Below, piece by piece: positions 34,506-43,173 of a DNA stretch of 53,931 nt (positions are counted from its first letter, which is position 1; every line of letters starts with the position of its first letter). Source of the stretch: Haloarcula amylolytica JCM 13557 (GTDB taxonomy: Archaea; Halobacteriota; Halobacteria; Halobacteriales; Haloarculaceae); NCBI RefSeq assembly GCF_000336615.1, contig NZ_AOLW01000015.1:51345-105275 (forward strand), given 5' to 3'. The translations under genes were made by a program, and so were the position numbers. The notes below the pieces were generated by a model. The model was not told the origin of the DNA. It saw only the letters and a list, made by a program, of their open reading frames with translations, and ran no database searches.

Positions 34506-35243
34506 ATGAAAGACGTGCTCTCCAGAATCGGCATCGGCTCGGCCACAGTAGACACGATTCTGCCGACGGATACCGTCAGAGCCGGCGAATCCGTCCCGGC
34601 CGAGGTCCACGTCGAGGGCGGGTCGACGGATCAGGACGTCGACGCGGTCTACTTCGCGCTGGAAACCGAATACAAGTCCGACGAAGGGTACAAGGACGCC
34701 ATCATCGACCAGTGGCAACTCACCGAGCCGTTCACTATCGAAGCAGGCGAAGAACGACGCTTCGAGACCACTATCGAGATTCCCCGGGAGACGCCGGTGA
34801 CTACGCGCTCGACGGCCGTCGAAATCGAGACCGGCCTCGACATCTCGATGGCGGTCGACCCCGGCGACGAGGATTACATCGAAGTCGAACCGACACACCG
34901 CACGCAAGCGGTGTTCGACGCGCTGGATTCGCTCGGCTTCTCGCTCCACGCCTCGGCCTGTGAGGCGACGGCTGGCAGTCTGTTCACTACCTCTGCGAAC
35001 TTCGCCCAGGAGTTCGAGTTCCGACCACAGCGCGGCGAGTTCTCCGATCAGGTCGACGAGGTCGAGATTGTCCCGGTGTTCGACGACGACGGGCTCACGG
35101 TGTACCTGGAGGTCGACCGCAGCGCCGGCCTGCTCTCGGAGGTGACCGACGCCGACGAGCGACACACGAGACTCACGATAGAAGCACCGGAGCCTGACGC
35201 TATCGAGCCACGACTCGCGGAAGCGATTCGGGAACTGAGTTAG
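34506..35243 (+). CDS. Spo0M-like arrestin-fold protein
   Basis: 245 aa. Begins MKDVLSRIGIGSATVDTILP, followed by the Spo0M pattern RAGESVPAEVHVEGGSTDQD, then VDAVYFALETEYKSD. The middle part reads PFTIEAGEERRFETTIEIPR with ETPVTTRSTAVEIETGLDIS, and the C-terminal part FEFRPQRGEFSDQVDEVEIV with VFDDDGLTVYLEVDRS. This two-sandwich arrestin-like fold defines the sporulation-control Spo0M family, which is widespread in non-sporulating cells, where its role is unknown. It is soluble and cytoplasmic. It converges with the Lhr helicase gene over 23 bases. Confidence 0.92.
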   Translation: MKDVLSRIGIGSATVDTILPTDTVRAGESVPAEVHVEGGSTDQDVDAVYFALETEYKSDEGYKDAIIDQWQLTEPFTIEAGEERRFETTIEIPRETPVTTRSTAVEIETGLDISMAVDPGDEDYIEVEPTHRTQAVFDALDSLGFSLHASACEATAGSLFTTSANFAQEFEFRPQRGEFSDQVDEVEIVPVFDDDGLTVYLEVDRSAGLLSEVTDADERHTRLTIEAPEPDAIEPRLAEAIRELS

Positions 35244-35266
35244 CCCGCTGGCGTACGTTGCCGCCC

Positions 35267-38101
35267 TCAACCCCAGAACGACTGCGTGCGCGCGTACTCC
35301 CGCTCTTGCCGGAGGATGTCCCGGTAGAACTCGTCTTCGTCCTCACGCAGGCGGTTGATGATGCGGGCGGCGTTGTGCGGCCCGACGCCGCGGGCGGCCA
35401 GCGCGACCACCGCTCGCTTCCCGTGGCTCTGGACCAGCGAGGCCGAGCGGTAGGCCCGCTCGGTCATCTTCTCCTGCTCGTCGTCCTTGTCGTCGGTCCG
35501 GACCGCCGAAATGACCTCCTCGGCCCAGGGATTCAGCGCGGCGATGCGGGTGGACCCACACTGCGGACAGGTCGGCTGCTCCCGCACGCGCTTGACCTGC
35601 TGCTTGCGGTCCCAGTCCTTGCAGTGCAGGCACATGAGGATGACGCGGTCGCTCTGGATGCGCTCCTTGACGGTCTTGATGACGCTCGCGTCGGCGTTCT
35701 CCGGTGAGAGGAGTTCCCGCCCGGAGGAACTGCCACCGGTCCCGATGGGCGTGTGCTCGCCGACGGTTTCGAGCGTGACGTCGCCGCGCTGGATGTCTCG
35801 GAGGAGATCGGCCGTCGCCTCGATAGCGAGGTCCTCGTGGCGCACCTCGCGCAGGGCTTCGTCGTACATCGGCGTGTCCTCAAGCGCTGCCAGCAGGCGG
35901 TCGCGGCCGAAGTCAGTCGACCCGCGGCCCCGCCAGCGCTTGAGCGACCCGAACTTCGTCGCCACCTGCGCGAGCTTGAACTTCAGCGCGTCGGCGTTCT
36001 TGAGGCTGAGTTCGATCAGCGCCGGGAGGTGGTCGGGGTCGGTGTCCTCGATGACTTCGATGACATCGCCGGCGGTGATCCGGCGCGGGACCTCCAGCGT
36101 AATCCGGTAGGGGTCGACCTCCATCGCGACTGATTCGCCCGCTCGCTGACCGAGCAGCGCCGAGAGGATTCGCCCCAGCGTCTCGTTGATCTTGTGTCCG
36201 TAGCAGGCGTTGACGATGACCTCCCGGCCGTGGAACTCCACCAGAATGGTCGTGTCGTCCGGAATCGGCCCCTCGTGCTTCTCGACCTGCGAAAGTCCCT
36301 CGGCGACGGTCTCCGGGCCGGCGGCGTAGCGAGTCGCCACGTCCCTGGCGACGGCGTCGGTGTCCGCGCCGTCTTGGAGCTGCCGGCCGGCCACGCGACG
36401 GAGTTCGCCGACCTCCGCGGCGACGGCCCTCGGAACGGGAATCTCCTGGCCGACCCAGGAGGGCACCTCGCCGGCGGGGTCCTCGATAGGCGAGACGGTC
36501 ACTACCTCCTCTTCTTCGTCGATGTTCGTGATGCGCCACATCTCCCCGCGCTGGACGAACACCTCGCCGGGCGTGGCGAAGTTGACGACGAACTTCTCGT
36601 CGAGGGTTCCCACTTGCTGGCCCGAGGCCACGTCCTCCACGTCGTAGGTGGCCTCGTCAGGGATCATCGAGAGGTTCTGATAGAAGTACTGCCAGGTCCC
36701 GCGGCGCTTCTCCAGGGTGTCTCGGTCCTCGTCCAGCCAGATGACGTTGTTCGCCGCGAGTTCCTCGATGACCTGCTTGAACTGGGCCTCGTCGAGGTCC
36801 CGGAACGGGTACGCGCGGGTCAGTATCTCGAAGGCGCGCATCGCCCGGATTTCGCCGGTGTCCATCACCAGCCCGGCGATCTGGTTGGCGACCGTGTCGA
36901 GGCTCCCGTCGTGGATCTCGGCGGGTTCGACATCGCCGGCTTCGGCCTGTCTCGCTATCGCCAGCGCCTCCAGCGTATCGTCGGTGTCTGTCGTGACGAC
37001 CGTTCCCGAGGAGACGAGGTCGCGGCGGTGGCCGGCGCGGCCGACCCGCTGGACGAGGCGGGACACCTGCCGGGGGCTGCCGTACTGGACGACGTGGTCG
37101 ACGTGGCCCACGTCGATGCCCAGTTCCATCGAGGAGGTACACAGCAGGGCGTCGAGGTCGCCGGCCTTGAACCGGTCCTCCACGTCGATGCGAGCCTCCT
37201 TCGACAGCGAGCCGTGGTGGACGCCGAGATCGGTTCCCAACTCTTTGAACCGCGAGCCAAGCGCCTCCGCTGTTTGTCGGGTGTTCACGAACAGCAAGAC
37301 CGATTCGTTCTCGTCGATGAGGTCCGCAATGTAGCGGACGTGGCTGGCCGTTCCTGCATCGGTGACGAGCGTGCTCGACAGTTCCTCGTCGCGGTCGGTG
37401 ATCTGAGGCCGGACCACCTCGATGTCCAGCCGGCTGCCGATGTCGACCTCTCTGATGGCACACGTCCGCCCGCCGGTGAGAAACCGGCCGACCTCGTGTG
37501 GGTCACCGACGGTCGCCGAAAGACCAATACGCTGGAACTGCCCTGACAGTTCATGGAGCCGTTCGAGGCCGACTGTCAACTGCGCACCCCGCTTGGCCGC
37601 GGCGAGTTCGTGGACCTCGTCGATGACGACGTGGTTCACGTCTTCGAGCGCCGTCCGGAGCTTCGACCCGGTGAGCATCGCCTGGAGCGTCTCGGGCGTG
37701 GTCACGAGCACGTCCGGCGGGTCGTCGGCCTGCTTCTGGCGCTGGTAGTCCGTCGTGTCGCCGTGGCGGACGTCGACTTCGAGGCCGAGCGTCTCGCCCC
37801 ACCAGTCGAGGCGCTGGCGCATATCGCGATTGAGTGCCCGCAGCGGCGTGATATACAGCGCGCCGATGCCGAATCGGTCTTCGGATTCGGCCAGTGCGTC
37901 GAAGACGGGCAACATCGCCGTCTCCGTCTTTCCTGTTCCGGTGGGGGCGACCACCAGCGCGTCCCGGCCGGCGGCCAGGGTCGGAATCGCCTTCCGCTGG
38001 GGGTCGGTCGGCGTCGTGAAGCCGCGCTCGGAGAGCGCACTGCGGACGGCCGGACCGAGTGCGGTAAAGGCGTCATCGCCGCGAGCGACCCCGTCAGTCA
38101 T
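35267..38101 (-). CDS. lhr: Lhr-type ATP-dependent helicase
   Basis: 944 aa. Superfamily 2 helicase core: Walker A VVAPTGTGKTETAMLPVF near 50, DEVH box VIDEVHELAAAKRG near 162, SAT motif IGLSATVGDP, motif IV LLFVNTRQTAEA and motif VI QRVGRAGHRRD. After the winged-helix and Lhr-core region there is a C-terminal zinc-finger-like block (CLHCKDWDRKQQ, then CPQCGSTRIAAL) and a helical end (ALAARGVGPHNAARIINRLR). Archaeal Lhr helicases unwind DNA and RNA:DNA hybrids at stalled forks. A TATA-like GTGTTTAACC lies about 25-35 bases before the start on the minus strand. Monocistronic, with the FBPase gene divergent. Confidence 0.93.
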   Translation of the reverse strand: MTDGVARGDDAFTALGPAVRSALSERGFTTPTDPQRKAIPTLAAGRDALVVAPTGTGKTETAMLPVFDALAESEDRFGIGALYITPLRALNRDMRQRLDWWGETLGLEVDVRHGDTTDYQRQKQADDPPDVLVTTPETLQAMLTGSKLRTALEDVNHVVIDEVHELAAAKRGAQLTVGLERLHELSGQFQRIGLSATVGDPHEVGRFLTGGRTCAIREVDIGSRLDIEVVRPQITDRDEELSSTLVTDAGTASHVRYIADLIDENESVLLFVNTRQTAEALGSRFKELGTDLGVHHGSLSKEARIDVEDRFKAGDLDALLCTSSMELGIDVGHVDHVVQYGSPRQVSRLVQRVGRAGHRRDLVSSGTVVTTDTDDTLEALAIARQAEAGDVEPAEIHDGSLDTVANQIAGLVMDTGEIRAMRAFEILTRAYPFRDLDEAQFKQVIEELAANNVIWLDEDRDTLEKRRGTWQYFYQNLSMIPDEATYDVEDVASGQQVGTLDEKFVVNFATPGEVFVQRGEMWRITNIDEEEEVVTVSPIEDPAGEVPSWVGQEIPVPRAVAAEVGELRRVAGRQLQDGADTDAVARDVATRYAAGPETVAEGLSQVEKHEGPIPDDTTILVEFHGREVIVNACYGHKINETLGRILSALLGQRAGESVAMEVDPYRITLEVPRRITAGDVIEVIEDTDPDHLPALIELSLKNADALKFKLAQVATKFGSLKRWRGRGSTDFGRDRLLAALEDTPMYDEALREVRHEDLAIEATADLLRDIQRGDVTLETVGEHTPIGTGGSSSGRELLSPENADASVIKTVKERIQSDRVILMCLHCKDWDRKQQVKRVREQPTCPQCGSTRIAALNPWAEEVISAVRTDDKDDEQEKMTERAYRSASLVQSHGKRAVVALAARGVGPHNAARIINRLREDEDEFYRDILRQEREYARTQSFWG

Positions 38102-38277
38102 CGCCCCTCTCTAGCGACTACTCCGGGTTAAACACGTTGTGTCACCCCTTCTCGCACGCGGTCAGAAATCGAGGCGCTGTCCGCGTTGCAGGGGAGCGCC
38201 GGGTACAGCCTTATGTCGTTGCCATGGGATATGTCGACCATGACTGACGCCTGTACAACTGCGGTCGGTGATGTACC

Positions 38278-39126
38278 GTGAACACGCTCGACGAGATCGA
38301 ACGGGCGGTGAAGGATACGGCACATTACGTCAGCGGGAACCTGGCGAACTACGCCAACAGGTCGGCCGGCGAGAACCCGAGCGGGGAGCAACAGGTCGGT
38401 GGCGACGTGTGGGCCGACGACCTGTTTTTCGACGCGCTCGCACACATCGACGGTATCGGCGCGTACGCGAGCGAGGAGCGCAGCGACGTGGTCGACTGCG
38501 GCGAGGGCTACAGTATCGCTATCGACCCGCTCGATGGCTCCTCGAACCTCGCCTCGAACAACTCCGTTGGGACGATAATCGGGGTCTACGACGCCGAACT
38601 GCCGGCGAGCGGGCGCTCGATGGTTGCGTCGCTGATGGTACTGTACGGCCCGTACACGACGCTGACAATCGCACGGTCCGACCGCGATGTCGTTCAGGAG
38701 CACCTCCTCCGGGACGGTCACAGCGAGCGCTGGGGCCAGTTCGAACTGCCGGCGGAGCCGACAGTGGTCGGGCTGGCGGGCAAGACCGGCGAGCGCAGCG
38801 ACGAGTTCAACGACATCGCCCAGGCCTTCGAGCGGGACCTGAAGCTCCGCTACGGCGGGGCGACTGTCGCCGATCTGGCGCAGGTGCTTGAGTACGGGGG
38901 GCTGTTCGGATATCCGGCGACGACGGGGTATCCACACGGCAAGCTCCGGGTCCACTTCGAGTCAGCGCCGCTCGCGTACCTCGTCGAGGCGGCCGGCGGG
39001 GCCTCAAGCGACGGCTCGCAGTCCCTACTCGACGTCGAACCGGACGGTATCCACGACCGGACGCCGACGTTCCTCGGCAACACCGAACTGGTCGACGAAC
39101 TCGAAGCGGACCTTTCAGAGACGTAA
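38278..39126 (+). CDS. fbp: Fructose-1,6-bisphosphatase class I
   Basis: 282 aa, GTG start. Metal-binding motifs are YASEERSD (Glu-Glu near 66) and [15 protein letters not shown] (near 80), the Asp-Pro-Leu-Asp-Gly-Ser-Ser-Asn form of class I FBPase rather than the shorter inositol-phosphatase motif. [20 protein letters not shown] binds the sugar phosphate, followed by [17 protein letters not shown]. Haloarchaea use this enzyme for gluconeogenesis. No in-frame ATG lies close upstream; the ATG at 38271 is out of frame. Monocistronic. Confidence 0.9.
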   Translation: MNTLDEIERAVKDTAHYVSGNLANYANRSAGENPSGEQQVGGDVWADDLFFDALAHIDGIGAYASEERSDVVDCGEGYSIAIDPLDGSSNLASNNSVGTIIGVYDAELPASGRSMVASLMVLYGPYTTLTIARSDRDVVQEHLLRDGHSERWGQFELPAEPTVVGLAGKTGERSDEFNDIAQAFERDLKLRYGGATVADLAQVLEYGGLFGYPATTGYPHGKLRVHFESAPLAYLVEAAGGASSDGSQSLLDVEPDGIHDRTPTFLGNTELVDELEADLSET

Positions 39127-39484
39127 CCGAGTCCAGATGTCCCCCACAGCCTCGGGAGATAGGCGACCATCGAACTATTTCTCCGTAGATTCAGAGTATG
39201 TATCTCGACGAACCGTTCGATTTCTGTCCGTTCTGGACGGAGTGACCGTGGGAAAGTACGCGGGGTCCGGTGCTGCAACAGAGCGGCACCACTCCCTATC
39301 GGCGAGCCACGGGAGAGATCCGTCGCTCAGTCAGGGGTAGCAATGCCGAAACGGCTGGTTCGACACACGCACTGTAAGCGAACGACGACTAAGTGTGTCT
39401 CACTGTAGACTGGCCATCTCTGATCAGAGCTGTTGATGTCCAGGCCTTCTGACGCGCCGATGACGAACTACCGTTCCTTTTGGT
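39127..39484. other. Intergenic stretch, no gene recognised
   Basis: About 360 bases between FBPase and the iron locus. GC falls toward the right end. No promoter other than those of the iron locus, and no hairpin of note or RNA gene, was recognised. The remaining bases up to the permease start are the iron-responsive promoter described separately. Confidence 0.5.
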
Positions 39485-39529
39485 TGGCCTAAATCCGCAA
39501 GGCATATGAACTATTTAGGCAACCCTAAA
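39485..39529 (+). promoter_or_regulatory. Iron-box operator upstream of the siderophore permease
   Basis: TTTAGGCAACCCTAAA (39514-39529) is a 16-base palindrome: TTTAGG, 4-base spacer, CCTAAA. A further half site (GGCCTAAATC) lies at 39486-39495. The half sites equal those of the second box at 40997-41014. DtxR-family metalloregulators of haloarchaea (SirR/Idr type) bind such TTAGG-CCTAA palindromes and repress uptake genes when iron is plentiful; use of that regulator here is inference. Confidence 0.7.
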
Positions 39530-39532
39530 GAT

Positions 39533-39595
39533 ATGGACTGTACTATCATTCAGGTTGTTTCGCGGCCGAGAAAGGGGTGTCGTCATGGCTACTGA
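39533..39595 (+). other. Possible 20-aa leader ORF overlapping the permease start
   Basis: The ATG at 39533 lies 3 bases after the iron box and opens a 20-codon frame (MDCTIIQVVSRPRKGCRHGY) ending in TGA at 39593-39595, 8 bases inside the permease gene in another frame. The same geometry (box, 3-4 bases, ATG) occurs before the substrate-binding gene at 41018. It may be a coupled leader peptide or chance. Confidence 0.3.
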
Positions 39596-40700
39596 GACTT
39601 CAACCGGGTCGGGCCCAGCCAGTCGCCGGGAGAGATGGCTCTGGTGGGTAGACGGGCAGTTAGCTACGGTTTGTCTTGGAAGTGTTCTCATCATCCTGGC
39701 GTGTGGACTTGCTCAGGTCACCTTCGGCGCGTACAAAATGACGGTTTCACAGGCCTGGCAAACTGTACTTGACCCAGATATACTGTTCAATTTTGAAGTC
39801 ATGAAATCACTCTTTTTCGGGGAACCTGTGCATGGTTTGAGCAACAGTGGGTCGATTATCTGGAACGGTCGGCTGCCGCGCGTGTTCGTTGCTATCCTCG
39901 TCGGGATGAACCTCGGCGTTTCGGGAGCGATATTCCAGGCAATCACGAGAAACGAGCTGGCCAGTCCATTCATCCTCGGCGTTTCTTCGGGTGCGGGGCT
40001 GATGATCCTCGTTGTACTGGTCGTCTTCCCGGGAATGCTCATGTTGCTACCAATATTCGCCGCGGTTGGTGGTGCCGGTGCGTTCTTGCTTGTCTACGCG
40101 ATCGCATGGAAAAACGGGACTTCACCGGTGCGTCTAATACTGGCGGGGACTATCGTCGGGACAATATTCGGCTCAGTTCAATCTGGACTGTTCTTTTTCG
40201 CGGAGGACATCACAATAATTCAGTCCGCGATGCAGTGGACCAAGGGCTCTCTGGTTGGAGCGGGGTGGGCACAGGTCCGGATGGCGTTGCCGTTTACCGG
40301 AATCTGTATTCTGCTCTCGCTGGTCAGTTCTCGCCAGCTCAACGTACTCTTGCTCGGAGAGGATACGGCAGGATCTCTCGGAATGAACGTTGAAAGAGTT
40401 CGGTTTGCGATGGCAGGTATAGCGGTGCTTTCGGCCGCTGCAAGTATCACTGTAGCGGGGTTAGTCGGGTTTGTCGGACTGATCGTTCCACACGTAGTTC
40501 GCAACATTGTCGGAAGTGAGTACAAGAAACTCATTATCGGCTGTGTCTTCGCCGGACCGGCAATGATGGTGGCTGCCGACGTCGGTGCTCGTTTAGCGCT
40601 AAGTCCTGTTCAGATTCCGGTTGGTATTGTAACCGGTCTTATCGGGGGACCGTACTTCCTCTATCTGATGCGAAAGAAGGAGAAATTGGGTGAACTTTGA
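39585..40700 (+). CDS. Iron-siderophore ABC transporter permease (FecCD family)
   Basis: 371 aa, about nine to ten membrane helices. It is the membrane subunit that imports ferric siderophore complexes. FecCD/BtuC motifs: LPRVFVAILVGMNLGVSGAI, FQAITRNELASPFILGVSSG, the cytoplasmic ATPase-contact segment LLGEDTAGSLGMNVERVRF and AGLVGFVGLIVPHVVRNIVG. The end is GGPYFLYLMRKKEKLGEL, the usual C-terminus, so the gene looks complete. The start MATETSTG was chosen; an upstream TTG at 39555 is less likely. Codon use is less GC-rich than neighbouring regions. Its partner ATPase gene immediately downstream is only a remnant. Confidence 0.93.
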   Translation: MATETSTGSGPASRRERWLWWVDGQLATVCLGSVLIILACGLAQVTFGAYKMTVSQAWQTVLDPDILFNFEVMKSLFFGEPVHGLSNSGSIIWNGRLPRVFVAILVGMNLGVSGAIFQAITRNELASPFILGVSSGAGLMILVVLVVFPGMLMLLPIFAAVGGAGAFLLVYAIAWKNGTSPVRLILAGTIVGTIFGSVQSGLFFFAEDITIIQSAMQWTKGSLVGAGWAQVRMALPFTGICILLSLVSSRQLNVLLLGEDTAGSLGMNVERVRFAMAGIAVLSAAASITVAGLVGFVGLIVPHVVRNIVGSEYKKLIIGCVFAGPAMMVAADVGARLALSPVQIPVGIVTGLIGGPYFLYLMRKKEKLGEL

Positions 40701-40890
40701 TATTACACAGGCGGCACGCTCCGCCGACCGAATGGTCGCACTCAGAGACGGACCGGTTCGTGCCCGAGGAGATCCCGACGGCAGAACTACTTGAAGAAGT
40801 GTTTCGGATTGGAGCCACTGTCTCGCCATCCGAACACACTCCAGATATCATTCCTCGCGACCTCCCAGTGAATCTGAATAGAAATAGAAT
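40696..40890 (+). pseudogene. Remnant of the ABC-transporter ATPase gene
   Basis: Directly overlapping the permease stop, the frame from 40699 reads DITQAARSADRMVALRDGPV, followed by RARGDPDGRTT and a stop. This is the region after the H-loop of FepC/FecE-type ATPases. The match then continues in another frame as PTAELLEEVFRIGATVSPSE, then HTPDIIPRDLP, the normal C-terminal end of those ATPases. So only about the last 65 codons remain, with a frameshift near 40760-40780, and the first ~200 codons (Walker A, signature, Walker B) are gone. This shows deletion and decay; no intact ATPase is in the window. Confidence 0.75.
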
Positions 40891-40996
40891 TTGTGGGCTG
40901 GTTGGGACAACGGAAGCAATGACATGCGAAGGGGTTCTATCTACTTGGTCTCGATTGTAATCTTTCCAGACAGCTAGAACAGAAGAGACTAAGTCT

Positions 40997-41014
40997 TTTT
41001 AGGCTAGCCTAAAA
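40997..41014 (+). promoter_or_regulatory. Perfect iron-box palindrome before the siderophore-binding gene
   Basis: TTTTAGGCTAGCCTAAAA is a perfect 18-base palindrome ending 3 bases before the ATG at 41018. Its position covers the TATA-to-start region of a leaderless transcript, so a bound repressor would block transcription. Its half sites are shared with the box at 39514-39529. Confidence 0.8.
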
Positions 41015-41017
41015 TAT

Positions 41018-42232
41018 ATGCCGTGCGACGATAACAGCCACGAGAGAACGACTCGACGGGAGTACCTGAAGTATAGCGGTGTGATCGCCACTAGCGGTTT
41101 GTTTGCAGGCTGTGCTGCAAGTCAGAACGCAGGGGTAGATGACACGCCGACCACAGAGGCGTCAACACCGACCAATACCGTAACAGGAGCCACGACATCC
41201 ACGGCGGGCGACTCGTACTCGGTGAGGATGGCCCCAGTCGGAACAGTGGAGTTCGATAGTGTCCCTGAAACAGCGGTCCTGATCTCCAACAATGTTGCCG
41301 ACCATCTTGTTGCTCTTGGTCAGCAGGACCGAATTATCACCCTCGGATATCCCGAGGAGTACTACACTGGATTTTATGACGAGTTGCCGGGTGTCGAATT
41401 CGAGACAGGCGACCTTACACAACTTCTGGGTGGGTCGTTCTCCAAGGAGCTGTTATACGAGTTGGATGCCGATGTCCATCACATCGATCCAGTCTTTCGA
41501 ACGCAAACGAACTCTTTGTCGCAAGCTGCTATTGACGAAGTCGAGCGAAACGTCGCTCCGTTCTTCAACAACTGGTACAGCCGTGCTCACGGATATCAAG
41601 GGGACCAACCATATAGATATTATTCACTCTGGGAACTCCTTGACAAGTTCGCACAGGTATATCAGGTACGTCAGAGAAGTCAGGCGCTAACTCGCGTTCG
41701 GAATAAAATGGTGGCGGAGATACAGGCGGAACTACCGCCACAGAAAGACCGGCCGCTAGTTGCGCTTGTAACTTACAGTCCAACAAAAGACACCTTCCGA
41801 CGTCACAAGCTGAACGGTCCGGGATGGGGGAAAGCGCATACTCGACCTCTGGGTGCGAATGGGGCGTTTGAAGATATGGAACTCGCGGACGGTTCGGGAA
41901 GTTTCTCCATGGAGGCGATGGTCGAAACTGATCCTGACGTGGTCATCTACAATCACGAGTGGGTTAGTCCCGGTGGCCGTTCTGAGAAGTTCTTAGCGCT
42001 CAGCAGCCACCCGATTGGGAAAAACATCACGGCTGCTCAGAACGACCGGGTGTATCTCGGTGGGACGACGACTCAGGGGCCGATTTTCAATCTCTTTCAG
42101 ATCGAGCTTACGGCAAAACAGATTTATCCGGATATCTTCGGTTCCCCCCCTGAACCCGGTGAGTCCGTTCCGGAGAGCGAACAGATGTTTGACCGCCAGC
42201 ACGTCGCGGACATCATCAACGGCGACGTCTAA
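41018..42232 (+). CDS. Iron-siderophore ABC transporter substrate-binding lipoprotein
   Basis: 404 aa. The Tat signal RTTRREYLKYSGVIATSGLF with lipobox Cys32 (FAGC) is followed by a Thr-rich linker. The binding fold (FecB/PeriBP type) starts near 65: VRMAPVGTVEFDSVPETAVL, HLVALGQQDRIITLGYPEEY, then FGSPPEPGESV near the end. It captures ferric siderophore outside the cell for the permease. GC and codon use are lower than in the flanking genes (many AT-ending codons), as for the permease. It follows the decayed ATPase gene and has its own promoter with an iron box. Confidence 0.9.
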   Translation: MPCDDNSHERTTRREYLKYSGVIATSGLFAGCAASQNAGVDDTPTTEASTPTNTVTGATTSTAGDSYSVRMAPVGTVEFDSVPETAVLISNNVADHLVALGQQDRIITLGYPEEYYTGFYDELPGVEFETGDLTQLLGGSFSKELLYELDADVHHIDPVFRTQTNSLSQAAIDEVERNVAPFFNNWYSRAHGYQGDQPYRYYSLWELLDKFAQVYQVRQRSQALTRVRNKMVAEIQAELPPQKDRPLVALVTYSPTKDTFRRHKLNGPGWGKAHTRPLGANGAFEDMELADGSGSFSMEAMVETDPDVVIYNHEWVSPGGRSEKFLALSSHPIGKNITAAQNDRVYLGGTTTQGPIFNLFQIELTAKQIYPDIFGSPPEPGESVPESEQMFDRQHVADIINGDV

Positions 42233-42337
42233 AGGAGACGGCTGCCACTCCTACCCTCCGGCCTGCTGTTTTATCTATCACACATTTACCGGGAATTTGA
42301 GCCACACATCGAAAACCACTCCAAGGTTGTGTCCCGC

Positions 42338-43087
42338 TCAGACCCGCTGGTAGGCCCCTAACCGCGTGCCGTCGAGCAGGAACGCCTCGGCATCCGTCAT
42401 GCCCTCGGGCAGGAACGGAGCCAGGAACTCCTGGCCGTCGACGTTGACCCACGTCCCCCCGGAGCGGTCGTTGAAGGCAGGAAAGACGACGATATCCGGC
42501 GCGTCGTCGACCGGCTGGTCGAACTGCTCGGCAAAGGGATCAGTCGCCAGCGAGCCGCGGAGCCAGGCCCGCTCTTTCTGTGCGCCGCCGACACTGTCCT
42601 CAAGTCGAACGACAGGGTGTTCGTGGCCGACACAGAGAACGTCGGCTTCGAGCACGTCCGGTGCGGGCCAGGTGTGGCCGTGGGCGAACCCGACCGAACC
42701 AATGCGGGTCCCGTGTCCCGGCGTCACCTCGATATCGGCGTCGAGGTCGGCCAGAACCGGCTCCAGGCTGCCGTCGTGGTTCCCTTTCACCAGCGTCACG
42801 GGCACGTCGAGGGCGTCGAACAGCGCCGCGAGTTCCGCCCGCTCGTCGTCGAACGGGTCGCCGATAGCGTGGCCCAGATCGCCGACGACCACCAGCCGGT
42901 CGGCACGGGCGCGGTCCAGACACGTCAGCAACCGCTCGCGGCGGTCCTCGGCGGCCGACTGGAGTTCGACGCCCTCGTATCTGAGCCCCGCTTCGATGCC
43001 GGCGTGGTAATCGGCCACCGCCAGCAGTCGCTCCCCGTCAGTATCGACGGTGGCCGCTGGAGCGCCGGGCAGCGGTTCAACACGCAT
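42338..43087 (-). CDS. rpe: RPA-operon metallophosphoesterase
   Basis: 249 aa. Calcineurin-like phosphoesterase motifs: AVADYHAGIEAGL (Asp-x-His), VVVGDLGHAIGDPF (Gly-Asp), LVKGNHDGSLEP (Gly-Asn-His-Asp), GFAHGHTWP and LCVGHEHPVVR (Gly-His-x-His). The metal site looks complete. In haloarchaea such an enzyme is co-encoded with the RPA1 proteins, which fits the two genes upstream on this strand; its substrate is not known. The start MRVEPLPGAP at 43087 was chosen, as upstream residues are non-conserved. The gap to rpap1 is 86 bases. Confidence 0.87.
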   Translation of the reverse strand: MRVEPLPGAPAATVDTDGERLLAVADYHAGIEAGLRYEGVELQSAAEDRRERLLTCLDRARADRLVVVGDLGHAIGDPFDDERAELAALFDALDVPVTLVKGNHDGSLEPVLADLDADIEVTPGHGTRIGSVGFAHGHTWPAPDVLEADVLCVGHEHPVVRLEDSVGGAQKERAWLRGSLATDPFAEQFDQPVDDAPDIVVFPAFNDRSGGTWVNVDGQEFLAPFLPEGMTDAEAFLLDGTRLGAYQRV

Positions 43088-43173
43088 CGATCCTGTGTTG
43101 GCCGTCTGGCGAGAAAAGCACCGCGGCTCGGTTCCGAGTCGGTCTCGGAACCGGCTGTGAACCGCCGTCGGTT

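Noticed and set aside
36194..37546. 450-codon plus-strand frame
   Set aside because: Antisense of the Lhr helicase, whose motifs are complete; no domain is recognisable in it.
40697..40960. Intact 87-aa gene downstream of the permease
   Set aside because: Its middle matches the C-terminus of FepC-type ATPases, but the matching upstream part lies in another frame, so it is better read as a pseudogene remnant.
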